DNA of 64,000 nucleotides from Sphingosinicella microcystinivorans (GCF_027941835.1 NZ_CP116005.1:496001-560000); one strand, 5' to 3'; counted from the stretch's first letter, positions 7,454-17,528 are shown. Numbers and translations are program-made. The notes: generated by a model from the letters alone, not told the origin.

Positions 7454-8485
7454 CTAGATTACCCTGAGCCAGAACAGCCACTGCAAACTGGCGTACGGAA
7501 TAAACAGAAGCGTGATCAGACTGACCGGTTTTGATGGCCACTTATTCATGGAAATGACCAGAGAAGGGAATGCGGCTGCAATAAATCTCGTTGAATATCC
7601 TCCGGTAAAGGCATTAACAATTACAATTGATAATATAATTAATGCATAGCGCCCATCCGCAGACGCCATAATATCTTTCCATCTGAAAAGACAAAAAAAC
7701 CACATCAGAATCCAAAAAAATAAATAGTAGAAAGTACTACTCATATCGTGGTATTCTGCGCGCCGATCCCCGATTGCCCCCAACACCGCCTCTCGCAAAG
7801 GACCAACCAATATAGCAATTAAAAATCCAGTTAAACAGAGCATAATAAGATTTTTAAATCTTGAATCAAAAAATTTATTCACAGAAAAATGCATAATCGC
7901 AAAAAGGAAAATAGATGTGTGTATTGATGCGCAAACCGCATACGCGAAAAATGTTATTACTTTCCCTCTTTGACCTGTCCAAAAGAAAGATATTATAAAT
8001 ATTGCAAATGCAATCCGGAGCTGGGAAAATGCATAATCTATGATCAATGGATTCATAAGAAGAAGAGTATATATCCAACCAGCTCGCGATGCTATCTCAA
8101 AAGAAATCCTCCAAATAACCATTGTAGTAATCAGAAAAAATATTTGATCTACACTTAACCCAATTGATCTGTTCAAATATGATAAGAACATATTCCACAG
8201 AAATTCTGCGGAAAAATACATAATTAAACTATATTCTGATATATAGTCAGTCGGCAAATCAAATCCTGTGACCATCCTTTCATATACGGAACGGTCTGTC
8301 ATTTGATGACCATTCACATATGAAAATATTTCAGGCCACCCCGGCAACTGAAAAGCTATAGAAAATAAAAATGAAAGAAATAATAGTGAAATCGGTTTTC
8401 TTTTTACAAGAATAGAAAATGAGTTAATAAAATTTGATTTTATATTTCCCTTTTCAATAAAATATTGATCAGCAGGTAAATTCAT
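7454..8485 (-). CDS. Wzy/EpsG-like polysaccharide polymerase
   Basis: A 343-residue integral membrane protein with roughly 8-10 hydrophobic helices and little homology that can be read by eye, as usual for Wzy. The topology, and features such as IDYAFSQLRIAFAIFI and CASIHTSIFLFA, resemble the EpsG family, in which a periplasmic loop Arg and a His-Thr/Ser pair recur. It would polymerise undecaprenyl-linked repeat units on the periplasmic side. Base composition is striking, about one third GC against two thirds around it, which points to recent transfer. ATG 8485 overlaps the stop of the upstream glycosyltransferase gene as ATGA, implying translational coupling. Confidence 0.78.
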   Translation of the reverse strand: MNLPADQYFIEKGNIKSNFINSFSILVKRKPISLLFLSFLFSIAFQLPGWPEIFSYVNGHQMTDRSVYERMVTGFDLPTDYISEYSLIMYFSAEFLWNMFLSYLNRSIGLSVDQIFFLITTMVIWRISFEIASRAGWIYTLLLMNPLIIDYAFSQLRIAFAIFIISFFWTGQRGKVITFFAYAVCASIHTSIFLFAIMHFSVNKFFDSRFKNLIMLCLTGFLIAILVGPLREAVLGAIGDRRAEYHDMSSTFYYLFFWILMWFFCLFRWKDIMASADGRYALIILSIVIVNAFTGGYSTRFIAAAFPSLVISMNKWPSKPVSLITLLFIPYASLQWLFWLRVI

Positions 8486-9597
8486 TGCCGTGCCGCACAT
8501 AAATCTAAACTAGCTTCGTATATTTCAATTATTTTCTCAGGGCGAAAGTCAGCTACTCTCTTAAGCACATCGGGGGAAGCGACTTCATCTAATGCTTCCG
8601 CTAGCGCCGTCTCTAGCGCCTCTACATCCCCTACAGGAACCAACCTCCCCCAACGCCCACCTTCTAATATCTCTCTTGGACCATTTCGGCAGTCGGTACT
8701 CACTATGCGTGCGCCGCATGCCATGGCCTGAATCAGACTGTTCGGAAAGCCTTCCGTCCTGGACGAGAGCACATAGAGATCACATGCGGCCATCCAGCCG
8801 AACGGGTTAGATTGAAACCCCGCCAACTCTACAGAATCATTCAAACCCAGCTCTTCAATCCTCTGTTCCAACTCGGGCCGGAGCGGACCTTCGCCAAGAA
8901 TCAGTAATCGGCCATCACGGCTCGTCTTCAGGCGCGCAAAAGCATCGAGTAAAGTTGCATAGTCCTTCTCCGGAACCAAACGCCCAACAGCAAGCAGTAT
9001 AGGAGGCTCACCCGGTTGGAGCCAAGGATGGCGTGGACGCTGCTCTGCCATACGTTGTATCTCGGGGACCGCCACAGGATTTGGAATCGCAGTCACGAGG
9101 CGTGAATCTAGGCAGAAGTCGACGACCAGTTCCATCGCGACACCTTGGGAAACAGCGATAACGCCATCTGCGTAAGGATAAAGGAGACGCATCAGCCAAT
9201 GCATCGTGGTTGTGGCACGATTACCAACAGCACCGGAGGGACTGCTACGCTCACTTACCACCAAGCGCGTTCTCACCCCGGCCAACTTACGCGCAAGAAT
9301 TGCGACAATATTCGCATGATTCAACGCCGAGAGCATCACGTGCGGACGTTCCCTACTCAAGTAGCGAATCAACGGTAACAAACTGGTCAACATCCTGCTG
9401 CGGTTGAGGTCGATCACATTTACGTGTGCAGAAACTTCGGACCGATAAGGACCTTCCGCCTTCGTGAGCACCAGATCGACCCGATGACCGCGTGCCGCAA
9501 AACCATTCGCCAGCGTCACCATCACCCGCTCCGCGCCGCCGCCTTCCAACGACGGCAGAAAGATCGCGATATGGCGAGGTTGCCCGAAATTAGCCAT
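8482..9597 (-). CDS. GT4-type glycosyltransferase with E-to-Q in the E(x)7E motif
   Basis: A 371-residue GT-B glycosyltransferase. The N-terminal loop reads LPSLEGGGAERVM and the C-terminal donor site reads RTEGFPNSLIQAMACG. The first Glu of the E(x)7E signature is kept, but the second is Gln. This change occurs in some active GT4 enzymes, so loss of activity should not be assumed. The gene overlaps the upstream ATP-grasp gene by 8 bp and the downstream polymerase gene by 4 bp, so these three proteins are probably made together. The sugar transferred cannot be predicted. Confidence 0.87.
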   Translation of the reverse strand: MANFGQPRHIAIFLPSLEGGGAERVMVTLANGFAARGHRVDLVLTKAEGPYRSEVSAHVNVIDLNRSRMLTSLLPLIRYLSRERPHVMLSALNHANIVAILARKLAGVRTRLVVSERSSPSGAVGNRATTTMHWLMRLLYPYADGVIAVSQGVAMELVVDFCLDSRLVTAIPNPVAVPEIQRMAEQRPRHPWLQPGEPPILLAVGRLVPEKDYATLLDAFARLKTSRDGRLLILGEGPLRPELEQRIEELGLNDSVELAGFQSNPFGWMAACDLYVLSSRTEGFPNSLIQAMACGARIVSTDCRNGPREILEGGRWGRLVPVGDVEALETALAEALDEVASPDVLKRVADFRPEKIIEIYEASLDLCAARQ

Positions 9598-10624
9598 GAA
9601 CCACGGGCTTCCGGCAGAGAGTTACAAGGACGTCCTCGATCATGAACTGTTCCGGTTTAACCGGCTTTTCGTGCCAGTTCAGAGCCTCATCCCAGAAACC
9701 GGGGCATTTTCTGTAAGCATCCGCCGAGAACGCATAACTGATCTCCACGACAAGCCATGCGTTCTGGCTGCGTACAAAATCAAATGCACAGGATTGTGAT
9801 CGCATTCGAGATGAAATCTCGAATGCTTTTTCGACACACTCCAAGGGAATCTGATCTTCTTCATAAACGATCGCGCCGCTGCCGGAAGCGCGGAAATCCC
9901 CGCTCCGCACGAGTCTTTTTATGGCGAAGGCTCTTTTGCCAATCACGACAACACGGATGTCGAAGTGATTTTCAGGAATAAAATCCTGAAAATAAACGTA
10001 GTTTTTTTCCGGCAGACGATTTCTGTTCGTCTCGTGCGGAAGCAGGCCTCTGATAAAACCCCGGCCGATGTCGATGAACGACCGCACCGTCCGATCACGC
10101 CTGAATTGCCACAGCCGTTCCTGCAAAGCGTACCAGCGTGAATTCGACCATCCCTTCCCGAAGGAGCGCCGGATCAGCCGTCGCGCCTCCGACCTTCGAC
10201 GTACCAGTCGGACGTTCTGGGAACCCGCTCCGCCCCGAAGCTTCCAGACCAGAGGCAAGGGCACATTCTCAACCCATCGCAGGGCAGTGTCCCTGTCATA
10301 GAACACATGGCTGGGAATAAGCGGGGCGCCGATGGCTTCCAGCAGATATTTCTGTCCTACCTTGTCGTCGTAATGCCATGATGAGGCTGTGCTGGGGAAG
10401 ACCACAAGACCCATCGCCTCTGCCGAAGCGATCAGTTGCCGCGCAAAGAGCGCCGCCTGGTAATCGTGATGCTCCCAATGCCAGAGCAACGCTCGGCACC
10501 CTTGCAACTGGCCGATAATATCGGTCGCAAAGCAATCCACGATTTTAAAAGGGATATCGTTTTCTCGACAGTAGGACACCCATTCTGCAAAGAAAGCGCC
10601 CTTTTTCGTGTGAATAGCGATCAC
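9590..10624 (-). CDS. ATP-grasp (RimK/TupA-like) amide ligase in polysaccharide cluster
   Basis: A 344-residue ATP-grasp protein. Segments that fit the fold, in order: a pre-ATP-grasp domain (residues 1-85), DDKVGQKYLLE, the ATP-binding lysine in PLVWKLRGGAGSQNV, the hinge YFQDFIPENHFDIRVV with IGKRAFAIKR, and the metal-binding strand WLVVEISYAF, where the usual Glu-x-Asn is Glu-Ile-Ser. ATP-grasp ligases activate a carboxylate as acyl phosphate and join it to an amine. Those in capsule loci often attach amino acids or build peptides. GTG 10624 overlaps the CapA stop as GTGA. The substrate is unknown; with ugd and CapA nearby, aminoacylation of a uronic acid or oligoglutamate synthesis is possible. 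Confidence 0.75.
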   Translation of the reverse strand: MIAIHTKKGAFFAEWVSYCRENDIPFKIVDCFATDIIGQLQGCRALLWHWEHHDYQAALFARQLIASAEAMGLVVFPSTASSWHYDDKVGQKYLLEAIGAPLIPSHVFYDRDTALRWVENVPLPLVWKLRGGAGSQNVRLVRRRSEARRLIRRSFGKGWSNSRWYALQERLWQFRRDRTVRSFIDIGRGFIRGLLPHETNRNRLPEKNYVYFQDFIPENHFDIRVVVIGKRAFAIKRLVRSGDFRASGSGAIVYEEDQIPLECVEKAFEISSRMRSQSCAFDFVRSQNAWLVVEISYAFSADAYRKCPGFWDEALNWHEKPVKPEQFMIEDVLVTLCRKPVVHG

Positions 10625-11796
10625 GCGCGTTCAGCCTCCTGAAAGTTCTCCAGCGCGCTGACGACGAGCTCCTGATGTGACGCACAGCGCATCAGGTTCA
10701 GGCGATGCAGTCGACGCGTCGGCGAGACCACGAGATCACGCATGAATTTCCATCGCATCAGCCTGCGGAAGCCCCGGAAACGAACGGGTGACGACAAGTC
10801 GATCATGGCCTGAGCCTGCTTGTTCCTGACGAATGCCTTCCATGCATCGAGCCACTTCTGCGGGTGATTTTCCAGCTGGTCCCGCATCTCTTCGATCCGG
10901 GCAAGAAAATCATCACGTGCATGGCCTTGCAATAATTGCATTCCACCCTTTGATGCGGCTTGGTGATATGGATGCAGTTCGATCCGGATATACTCTAGAC
11001 TGGTATCGTTGAAGTCCAGATCAAGACAGGCAAAATATCCTGATTCCCATTCCGGTGGAGGAACGGTGGAATCGAAGATCAGATTGCCAAGACTATAGAC
11101 GATAGGCTTCCCTTTATAGACCTCATAAGCGCCGGGCACGTGCGGGTGATGTCCCATGATGGCATCGGCGCCAATATCGACCAGGTAGTGAAAGAGCCTG
11201 CGCAGGCCGGGCCTTGGCCACGGGAAATATTCATTTCCACCATGAACACAGATGACGATGGCATCGGCCTGTGTACGCTCCTGCATGATCAGTGGCGTTA
11301 GGCTGATCGGGTCCAGCAACGCCGCACCCGCCTGACCGTCATCGGAGATGTTGAACTCCCGCTCCGCAACGGAGAATACGGAAACACGTCGTTCCTTGAG
11401 TTTGATCCGCAGGGGACTTTCGGCGGACAATCGGTCGGGTCCGGCGCCGACATATCTGATGCCTCGCGCATCCAAAGCCGTAAGTGTTTGCGCCAGGCCA
11501 TCTCTACCATAGTCGAAAATATGGTTGTTGGCCAAACAGACAGCATCGATTCCAGCCTGGTTCAAAGCTTGCAGGGCCTCTGGAGCGATATGCATTGCCG
11601 GGCCAATTTTTCGGATAGCGCTGCCCTCAACACGTAAGGGGGCCTCCAAGTTGACCATCGTGAAATCTGCTTGATCTATGAGCTTCAGGGCGGTTCCGAA
11701 TATATCCTCGCCTCTATCAAATATCAGCTTTTCGTATGGTCCGCGCGGTGCGAAATCTCCCCCGAACAGCAGTCGAACAGGGCTTTGCCTATCCAT
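10621..11796 (-). CDS. CapA/PgsA-type metallophosphatase-fold protein
   Basis: A 391-residue CapA-family (poly-gamma-glutamate capsule synthesis, PF09587) protein. Calcineurin-like metal-site motifs are all visible: GGDFAP near residue 12, NLEAPL near 49, NNHIFDYG near 92, HGGNEYF near 186, GHHPHVPGAYE near 216 and YSLGNLIFD near 235. There is no signal peptide or membrane anchor from the chosen ATG at 11796, so this copy looks cytoplasmic, unlike membrane-anchored PgsA. A good AAGGAA Shine-Dalgarno precedes the ATG. It overlaps the flippase gene by 8 bp and the ATP-grasp gene by 4 bp, so it most likely works with the ligase. The biochemical role of CapA proteins is still unsettled. Confidence 0.85.
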   Translation of the reverse strand: MDRQSPVRLLFGGDFAPRGPYEKLIFDRGEDIFGTALKLIDQADFTMVNLEAPLRVEGSAIRKIGPAMHIAPEALQALNQAGIDAVCLANNHIFDYGRDGLAQTLTALDARGIRYVGAGPDRLSAESPLRIKLKERRVSVFSVAEREFNISDDGQAGAALLDPISLTPLIMQERTQADAIVICVHGGNEYFPWPRPGLRRLFHYLVDIGADAIMGHHPHVPGAYEVYKGKPIVYSLGNLIFDSTVPPPEWESGYFACLDLDFNDTSLEYIRIELHPYHQAASKGGMQLLQGHARDDFLARIEEMRDQLENHPQKWLDAWKAFVRNKQAQAMIDLSSPVRFRGFRRLMRWKFMRDLVVSPTRRLHRLNLMRCASHQELVVSALENFQEAERA

Positions 11797-13075
11797 TCGC
11801 AATTTCCTTTCGCTTCCGGTCGAAGTCGACAACGCACCAAGTAAAAGCCAGAATTGATAACGCAATCATGATAGAGCTGGATACTGAGAACCAAACAATA
11901 GCTGTCAGGGCGCTACCCGATAGTGAATAGGCGCTCAGTATGGACAGGGAGCGCACAATCAGCAGCAACAGGTTGAAGCCGAGCAAAAGGTTCTGACGTC
12001 CGATGACCGGGATACTGCGCGTCACAGGCACATTGATGATCATCATCGCAATCCATAGAGACATCCAGCGTGCGTAGTATCCGGCTTCCCTCCACTCCTC
12101 ACCAAAAACAAATGCGAAGATGGCAGGGGAAAACCATGCCGCACCAACGATGGCTGGGGCCAACGCCGACAGGGCCGCGGTCGTTTTCAGCAACAGCGGC
12201 GCAAGCGCTTTGCCTTCACGTGCCAATTCGGCAAAACGCACATAAAGTACGTTTCCCATCGCGTTTCCGATGAGATTCGACGGGAGGTTCAGCACGCTAC
12301 GGGTCAACGTATAGAGCCCTGCCGCCACCGGAGAGAACAAGGCGGCCAGCAGGATCACCGGAACGGATTGCGAGGCAGCATTCAGAACATCGGTCGGCAT
12401 CCGGTAGAGTGGGAAGTCGCTGTGCGCTTTCAAAAGGTTCATGCCACTTGGACTTGTGGACGATGGCATCGTGCGCAAATGCTTGCCGATACCAATACGC
12501 AACAGGACAGCCTGCATGAATGGCGCCAACGCGCTGACCGCGACCAGCACGATCGCCGCCGGAGTGACCAAGCCTCCAAGAATGCGCGCAAGGTTGGTCA
12601 GAAAGGATTGAGCGACGGCCACGAACCCGATCAGTCGGAAGACACCATACCGCGCTGCGCGAAAATCCATAATATCCTGAAGTGCCGTAAAGAACAGCGC
12701 CACGGGCAGGAACCAGACCAGAAGTCCAAGTTCCCCGATCCCCATGAGTATGGCGAACGGTTCCCGAAAACCCAGCAAGAGAAGCGCCACTATGCCTGAG
12801 ACAATCCCGGCGAGGTAAATGCACAGACGAACAAGATCCCGAACTTCCGCTTCCGAGTCAGCCACGACGATGGCCATGGGATAACGCAGCGCAGCAATCG
12901 GAGCGCATATGCTGACCACTCCAAGGAACACACCCTGGATACCGAAGGTCTCGGGTGTGTAGATGCGCGTGATCAGCGGGGAAAACGCAAGAACAATCAC
13001 CTGCGCTGCGGCCGTCCCACTGGTTACGGCCGCGAGATTACGCAAAAGTGGTGAACGGAGCAGGCGCTGCATCAT
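11789..13075 (-). CDS. Oligosaccharide flippase (Wzx/MOP superfamily)
   Basis: A 428-residue membrane protein with about 12 predicted helices. Its start (LLRNLAAVTSGTAAAQVIVLAFSPLITRIYTPETFG by pattern) is that of the polysaccharide-biosynthesis MOP/Wzx family: a helix with Ser/Gly/Thr followed by R-x-Y-x-P-E-x-F-G. It should carry the undecaprenyl-linked repeat unit across the inner membrane. ATG 13075 has only a weak ribosome-binding site. The gene ends 8 bp inside the CapA gene. With the Wzy-like and Wzz-like proteins it completes a Wzx/Wzy-type assembly line; the initiating sugar-phosphate transferase is not in the window. Confidence 0.9.
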   Translation of the reverse strand: MMQRLLRSPLLRNLAAVTSGTAAAQVIVLAFSPLITRIYTPETFGIQGVFLGVVSICAPIAALRYPMAIVVADSEAEVRDLVRLCIYLAGIVSGIVALLLLGFREPFAILMGIGELGLLVWFLPVALFFTALQDIMDFRAARYGVFRLIGFVAVAQSFLTNLARILGGLVTPAAIVLVAVSALAPFMQAVLLRIGIGKHLRTMPSSTSPSGMNLLKAHSDFPLYRMPTDVLNAASQSVPVILLAALFSPVAAGLYTLTRSVLNLPSNLIGNAMGNVLYVRFAELAREGKALAPLLLKTTAALSALAPAIVGAAWFSPAIFAFVFGEEWREAGYYARWMSLWIAMMIINVPVTRSIPVIGRQNLLLGFNLLLLIVRSLSILSAYSLSGSALTAIVWFSVSSSIMIALSILAFTWCVVDFDRKRKEIANG

Positions 13076-13168
13076 CCAACTATATCGCCGCTGCGCCTGT
13101 CATCATAACGACACGTTCCTGACCAAAGGTTCCTTGCGCGCGCCAGACGCACGACCACAACTATTCGG

Positions 13169-14470
13169 TCAGCGTCCGATCGACGCGTAACTCAGCCCTC
13201 TGCGGAGAGGCTCCTCCACCGGATACACGTTCCGCAGGTCCACGAACACCGGCGCTTTCAATCCGTCCCGCACCCGCCCCAGATCCAGCGCGCGGAACTC
13301 ATTCCACTCCGTGAGCAGCACCGCCGCATCCGCGCCGTCCAGCGCCGCATAGGCGTCGCCGCACATCTCCACGCCGGGCAGCAGCGCCGCAGCCGCCCTC
13401 ATCCCTTCCGGATCGAACGCCTTCACTTTCGCCCCCGCCGCCTGCAGCGCCGGGATGATGACGAGGCTTGGTGCCTCGCGCATGTCGTCGGTGTTGGGTT
13501 TGAAGGTGAGGCCGAGGATGCCGATGGTCTTGCCGTCCACTGATCCGCCGCAGGCGGCGATGATGCGGTCGGCCATCGCGCGCTTGCGCTCGTCGTTCAC
13601 CTTCACGGTCGCCGCCACGATCTGCAGGGCGACATCGTTGTCCTCGGCGGTCTTGAGGAGCGCGAGCGTGTCCTTGGGGAAGCAGGAGCCGCCATAGCCG
13701 GGGCCCGGGTGCAGGAACTTCGGGCCGATGCGCTTGTCGAGGCCGATGCCCTTCGCCACACCCTGCACGTCGGCGCCGACCTTCTCGCAGAGGTCGGCGA
13801 TCTCGTTGATGAAGCTGATCTTCACGGCGAGGAATGCGTTCGCGGCGTATTTGATGACCTCGGCGGTCGGCCGGTCGGCGAACAGGATCGGCACCTCGCG
13901 CAAGCTGAGCGGACGGTAGATCGCCTTCAGCACCTCGCGTGCATGGTCGTCGGCGACGCCGCAGACGACGCGGTCCGGGCGCATGAAATCCTCGATCGCC
14001 GAGCCTTCGCGCAGGAATTCCGGGTTCGAGGCGACGCTGATCGCCTTTTCGGGCGCCGCCTCGCGCGCGATGCGCTCCACTTCCGTGGCCGTCCCCACCG
14101 GCACCGTCGACTTGTTGACGATGACGCAGGTCTCGGGCGCGGCCTCCGCGATCTGGCGCGCGGCGGCGTAGACGTAGGAGAGGTCGGCATGGCCGTCGCC
14201 GCGTCGGCTCGGCGTGCCGACGGCGATGAACACCGCGTCGGCATCCTTCACGCCCGCGGCGAGGTCGGTCGTGAAGGTCAGGCGCCCCGCTTTCACGTTG
14301 CGCGCCACCAGATCGTCGAGACCGGGCTCGAAGATGGGGATTTCGCCCGCCTTCAGCCTTTCGATGACGGCGGCGTTGAGATCGACGCACGTGACGCTGT
14401 GACCGAACTCGGAGAAACAGGCGCCGGAAACGAGCCCCACATAGCCCGTCCCGATCATCGCAATACGCAT
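13169..14470 (-). CDS. ugd: UDP-glucose 6-dehydrogenase
   Basis: A 433-residue enzyme that oxidises UDP-glucose twice with NAD+ to UDP-glucuronate. The Rossmann start MIGTGYVGLVSGACFSE and the catalytic-cysteine segment GYGGSCFPKDT (about residues 255-265) are intact, as is NPEFLREGSA. GC content is that of the host, unlike the flippase gene 93 bp downstream, so it marks the right-hand limit of the low-GC island. Being co-directional and upstream, it can supply glucuronate to the cluster. An AGGGG Shine-Dalgarno precedes ATG 14470. Confidence 0.95.
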   Translation of the reverse strand: MRIAMIGTGYVGLVSGACFSEFGHSVTCVDLNAAVIERLKAGEIPIFEPGLDDLVARNVKAGRLTFTTDLAAGVKDADAVFIAVGTPSRRGDGHADLSYVYAAARQIAEAAPETCVIVNKSTVPVGTATEVERIAREAAPEKAISVASNPEFLREGSAIEDFMRPDRVVCGVADDHAREVLKAIYRPLSLREVPILFADRPTAEVIKYAANAFLAVKISFINEIADLCEKVGADVQGVAKGIGLDKRIGPKFLHPGPGYGGSCFPKDTLALLKTAEDNDVALQIVAATVKVNDERKRAMADRIIAACGGSVDGKTIGILGLTFKPNTDDMREAPSLVIIPALQAAGAKVKAFDPEGMRAAAALLPGVEMCGDAYAALDGADAAVLLTEWNEFRALDLGRVRDGLKAPVFVDLRNVYPVEEPLRRGLSYASIGR

Positions 14471-14556
14471 TCATTGGCCCCTGAGCAGCAGACGCCCCAG
14501 CGGGTTAGCGCGCGCCGCCGCGAAATGCAAAGCCGCCGTCACGGCTCGGCCCGCGT

Positions 14557-15987
14557 TCAGCCCGCATGGCCGAACTGCACCGGGTTCGGCCCGCGCTGCT
14601 TCTCGTCGATGATGAGGCTGCTGTTCGCGGGCGGGCGGGCGCGCTGGCGGCAGTGCAGGCGCTCGCAGAGGTCGCAGCCGAGGCCGATCGGCGTCGCCTC
14701 GCCGCTGCCGAGGTCGAGCCCGCGCGCGTAGACGAGGCCGTGCGCGTGGCGCGCCTCGCAGCCGAGCGCGATCGCGTATTCGGGGCGCACCCCGCCGTAG
14801 GGCTGCGCGTAGGCGCGCACGGTGCGGGCGATCGACACGTACTTCGTGCCATCCTCCATCCCGATGAGCTGGCGCAGGATCTGCCCCGGCCGCTCGAACG
14901 CCTTGTGCAGCGTCCACAGCGGGCAGTTGCCGCCGTGGCGCGAGAAGGGGAAGCCGCCCGCCGAGAAGCGCTTGGAGATGTTGCCGGCGCGGTCGACGCG
15001 GACGAGGAAGAAGGGAATCCCGCGCGCGCCGGGGCGCTGCAGCGTGGTCAGCCGGTGCGCGACCTGCTCCAGCCCCGCGCCGAACCGCGCCTGAAGCAGA
15101 TCGAGGTCGTAACCGGTCGCCTCGCAGGCCGTGTGGAAGCGGCCGTAGGGCATCATCAGCGCGGCGGCGAAATAGTTGGCGAGGTTCTGCACCAGCAGGC
15201 GCTCCGACGCCGCGTCCGGCATCCCGGCACGCGCCACGATCGCGTCGATCTCGGCGCGGCCCTCGGACAGCGCGAGCTGATAGGCGGCCTGAAAGCTGCG
15301 CGAGGCGGGGTCGAGCAGCTCGGAAAGCTGGAGCTGGCGGCCGTGGAGATCGAGGCGGCGCAGCAATTCCGGCATCACCTCGGCGGGCAGGATGCGCACG
15401 GTGAGGCCGTGGCGTGCGCGCAGCCGGTCGCTGACCGCGGCGAAGAAGTCCGGCGCGGCGAGGCGCAGCTCGTCGGCCAGCGCCTCGGCGCGCGTCTCGA
15501 GCTCCGGGAAATGGTTGCGCCGGTCCTGGATGAAGGCGCGCACGACCTCGAGCGGCCCTTCGCCTTGCGCCGTTCCGGTTTCGGCGCCACCGCTGCGGGC
15601 ATCGCGCAGCGCGCTCCGCAGCCGCACGATCGCCTGCGCGATGCCGGGCGAGGCGGCGACGAACTCCTGCACCTCGGCGCGGCCGACATCGAGGCCCTTC
15701 AGCAGCGGATCGGCGAGCGCCTCGGCGACGTCGAGCGCCAGCCGGTCGTCGTCCGCGCCGGTGAGCTGGCGCAGGTCGAGATTATACTGGTGCGAGAGCT
15801 TGAGCAGGAACGGCGCGGTCAGCGGGCGCTGGTTGCGCTCGATCAGGTTCAGATAGGAAATCGAGACGCCGAGCTCCTCGGCCATGCGCGTCTGCGTGAG
15901 GCCGAGCTGGCTGCGCAGGCGGCGCACGCGCGGCCCCGCGAAGAGCTTTCCGCGCGGTTCGGCTGTGTCGATTGCAACGCTGGCCAT
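14557..15987 (-). CDS. XRE/ScfR-type short-chain fatty acyl transcriptional regulator
   Basis: A 476-residue regulator. An N-terminal XRE helix-turn-helix occupies about residues 15-75 (RSQLGLTQTRMAEELGVSISYLNLIERNQR). The middle has an IrrE/ImmA-like domain without an obvious HExxH, and the C-terminus matches the ScfR/DUF2083 type with HGGNCPLW and a Cys cluster GCDLCERLHC near the end. Relatives include RamB, which controls the glyoxylate shunt and acetate use. It is divergent from aceA, and the 219-bp gap holds a series of TTTACA-like sites, so direct control of aceA and itself is likely. ATG 15987 is chosen; a TTG at 16014 is possible. Confidence 0.87.
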   Translation of the reverse strand: MASVAIDTAEPRGKLFAGPRVRRLRSQLGLTQTRMAEELGVSISYLNLIERNQRPLTAPFLLKLSHQYNLDLRQLTGADDDRLALDVAEALADPLLKGLDVGRAEVQEFVAASPGIAQAIVRLRSALRDARSGGAETGTAQGEGPLEVVRAFIQDRRNHFPELETRAEALADELRLAAPDFFAAVSDRLRARHGLTVRILPAEVMPELLRRLDLHGRQLQLSELLDPASRSFQAAYQLALSEGRAEIDAIVARAGMPDAASERLLVQNLANYFAAALMMPYGRFHTACEATGYDLDLLQARFGAGLEQVAHRLTTLQRPGARGIPFFLVRVDRAGNISKRFSAGGFPFSRHGGNCPLWTLHKAFERPGQILRQLIGMEDGTKYVSIARTVRAYAQPYGGVRPEYAIALGCEARHAHGLVYARGLDLGSGEATPIGLGCDLCERLHCRQRARPPANSSLIIDEKQRGPNPVQFGHAG

Positions 15988-16027
15988 TTGTACGTCTCTT
16001 TTACTTTTTAACAATCAGAACACGAAA

Positions 16028-16203
16028 TTTACAGACACTTACACACGTTTTTTACACGATTCCCTTGAAGCGAGTACGGGAAACGGGACAAGGCATCAAT
16101 AGCAGATTTACAAGGCACTGCGATTCGTGAGGCCCCCAATCGAAGGGCCCGCTTCCGCACTGCAATGTAAAAAGACTGTGAATGGTTAAAGACGGAGTTA
16201 CAC
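16028..16203. promoter_or_regulatory. Array of TTTACA-type sites between scfR-like gene and aceA
   Basis: Six related hexamer-heptamers occur in the divergent intergenic region: tttacag 16028-16034, cttacac 16038-16044, tttacac 16051-16057, tttaca 16107-16112, the reverse tgtaaa 16166-16171, and gttacac 16197-16203, just before the aceA ATG. The first three are spaced roughly one helical turn apart. This is a plausible binding region for the ScfR-type regulator; the assignment is inference. Confidence 0.4.
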
Positions 16204-16206
16204 AAG

Positions 16207-17499
<1,293 letters not shown>

Positions 17500-17528
17500 G
17501 CCGAACGCATCATCGGGGAGGTGACGAG

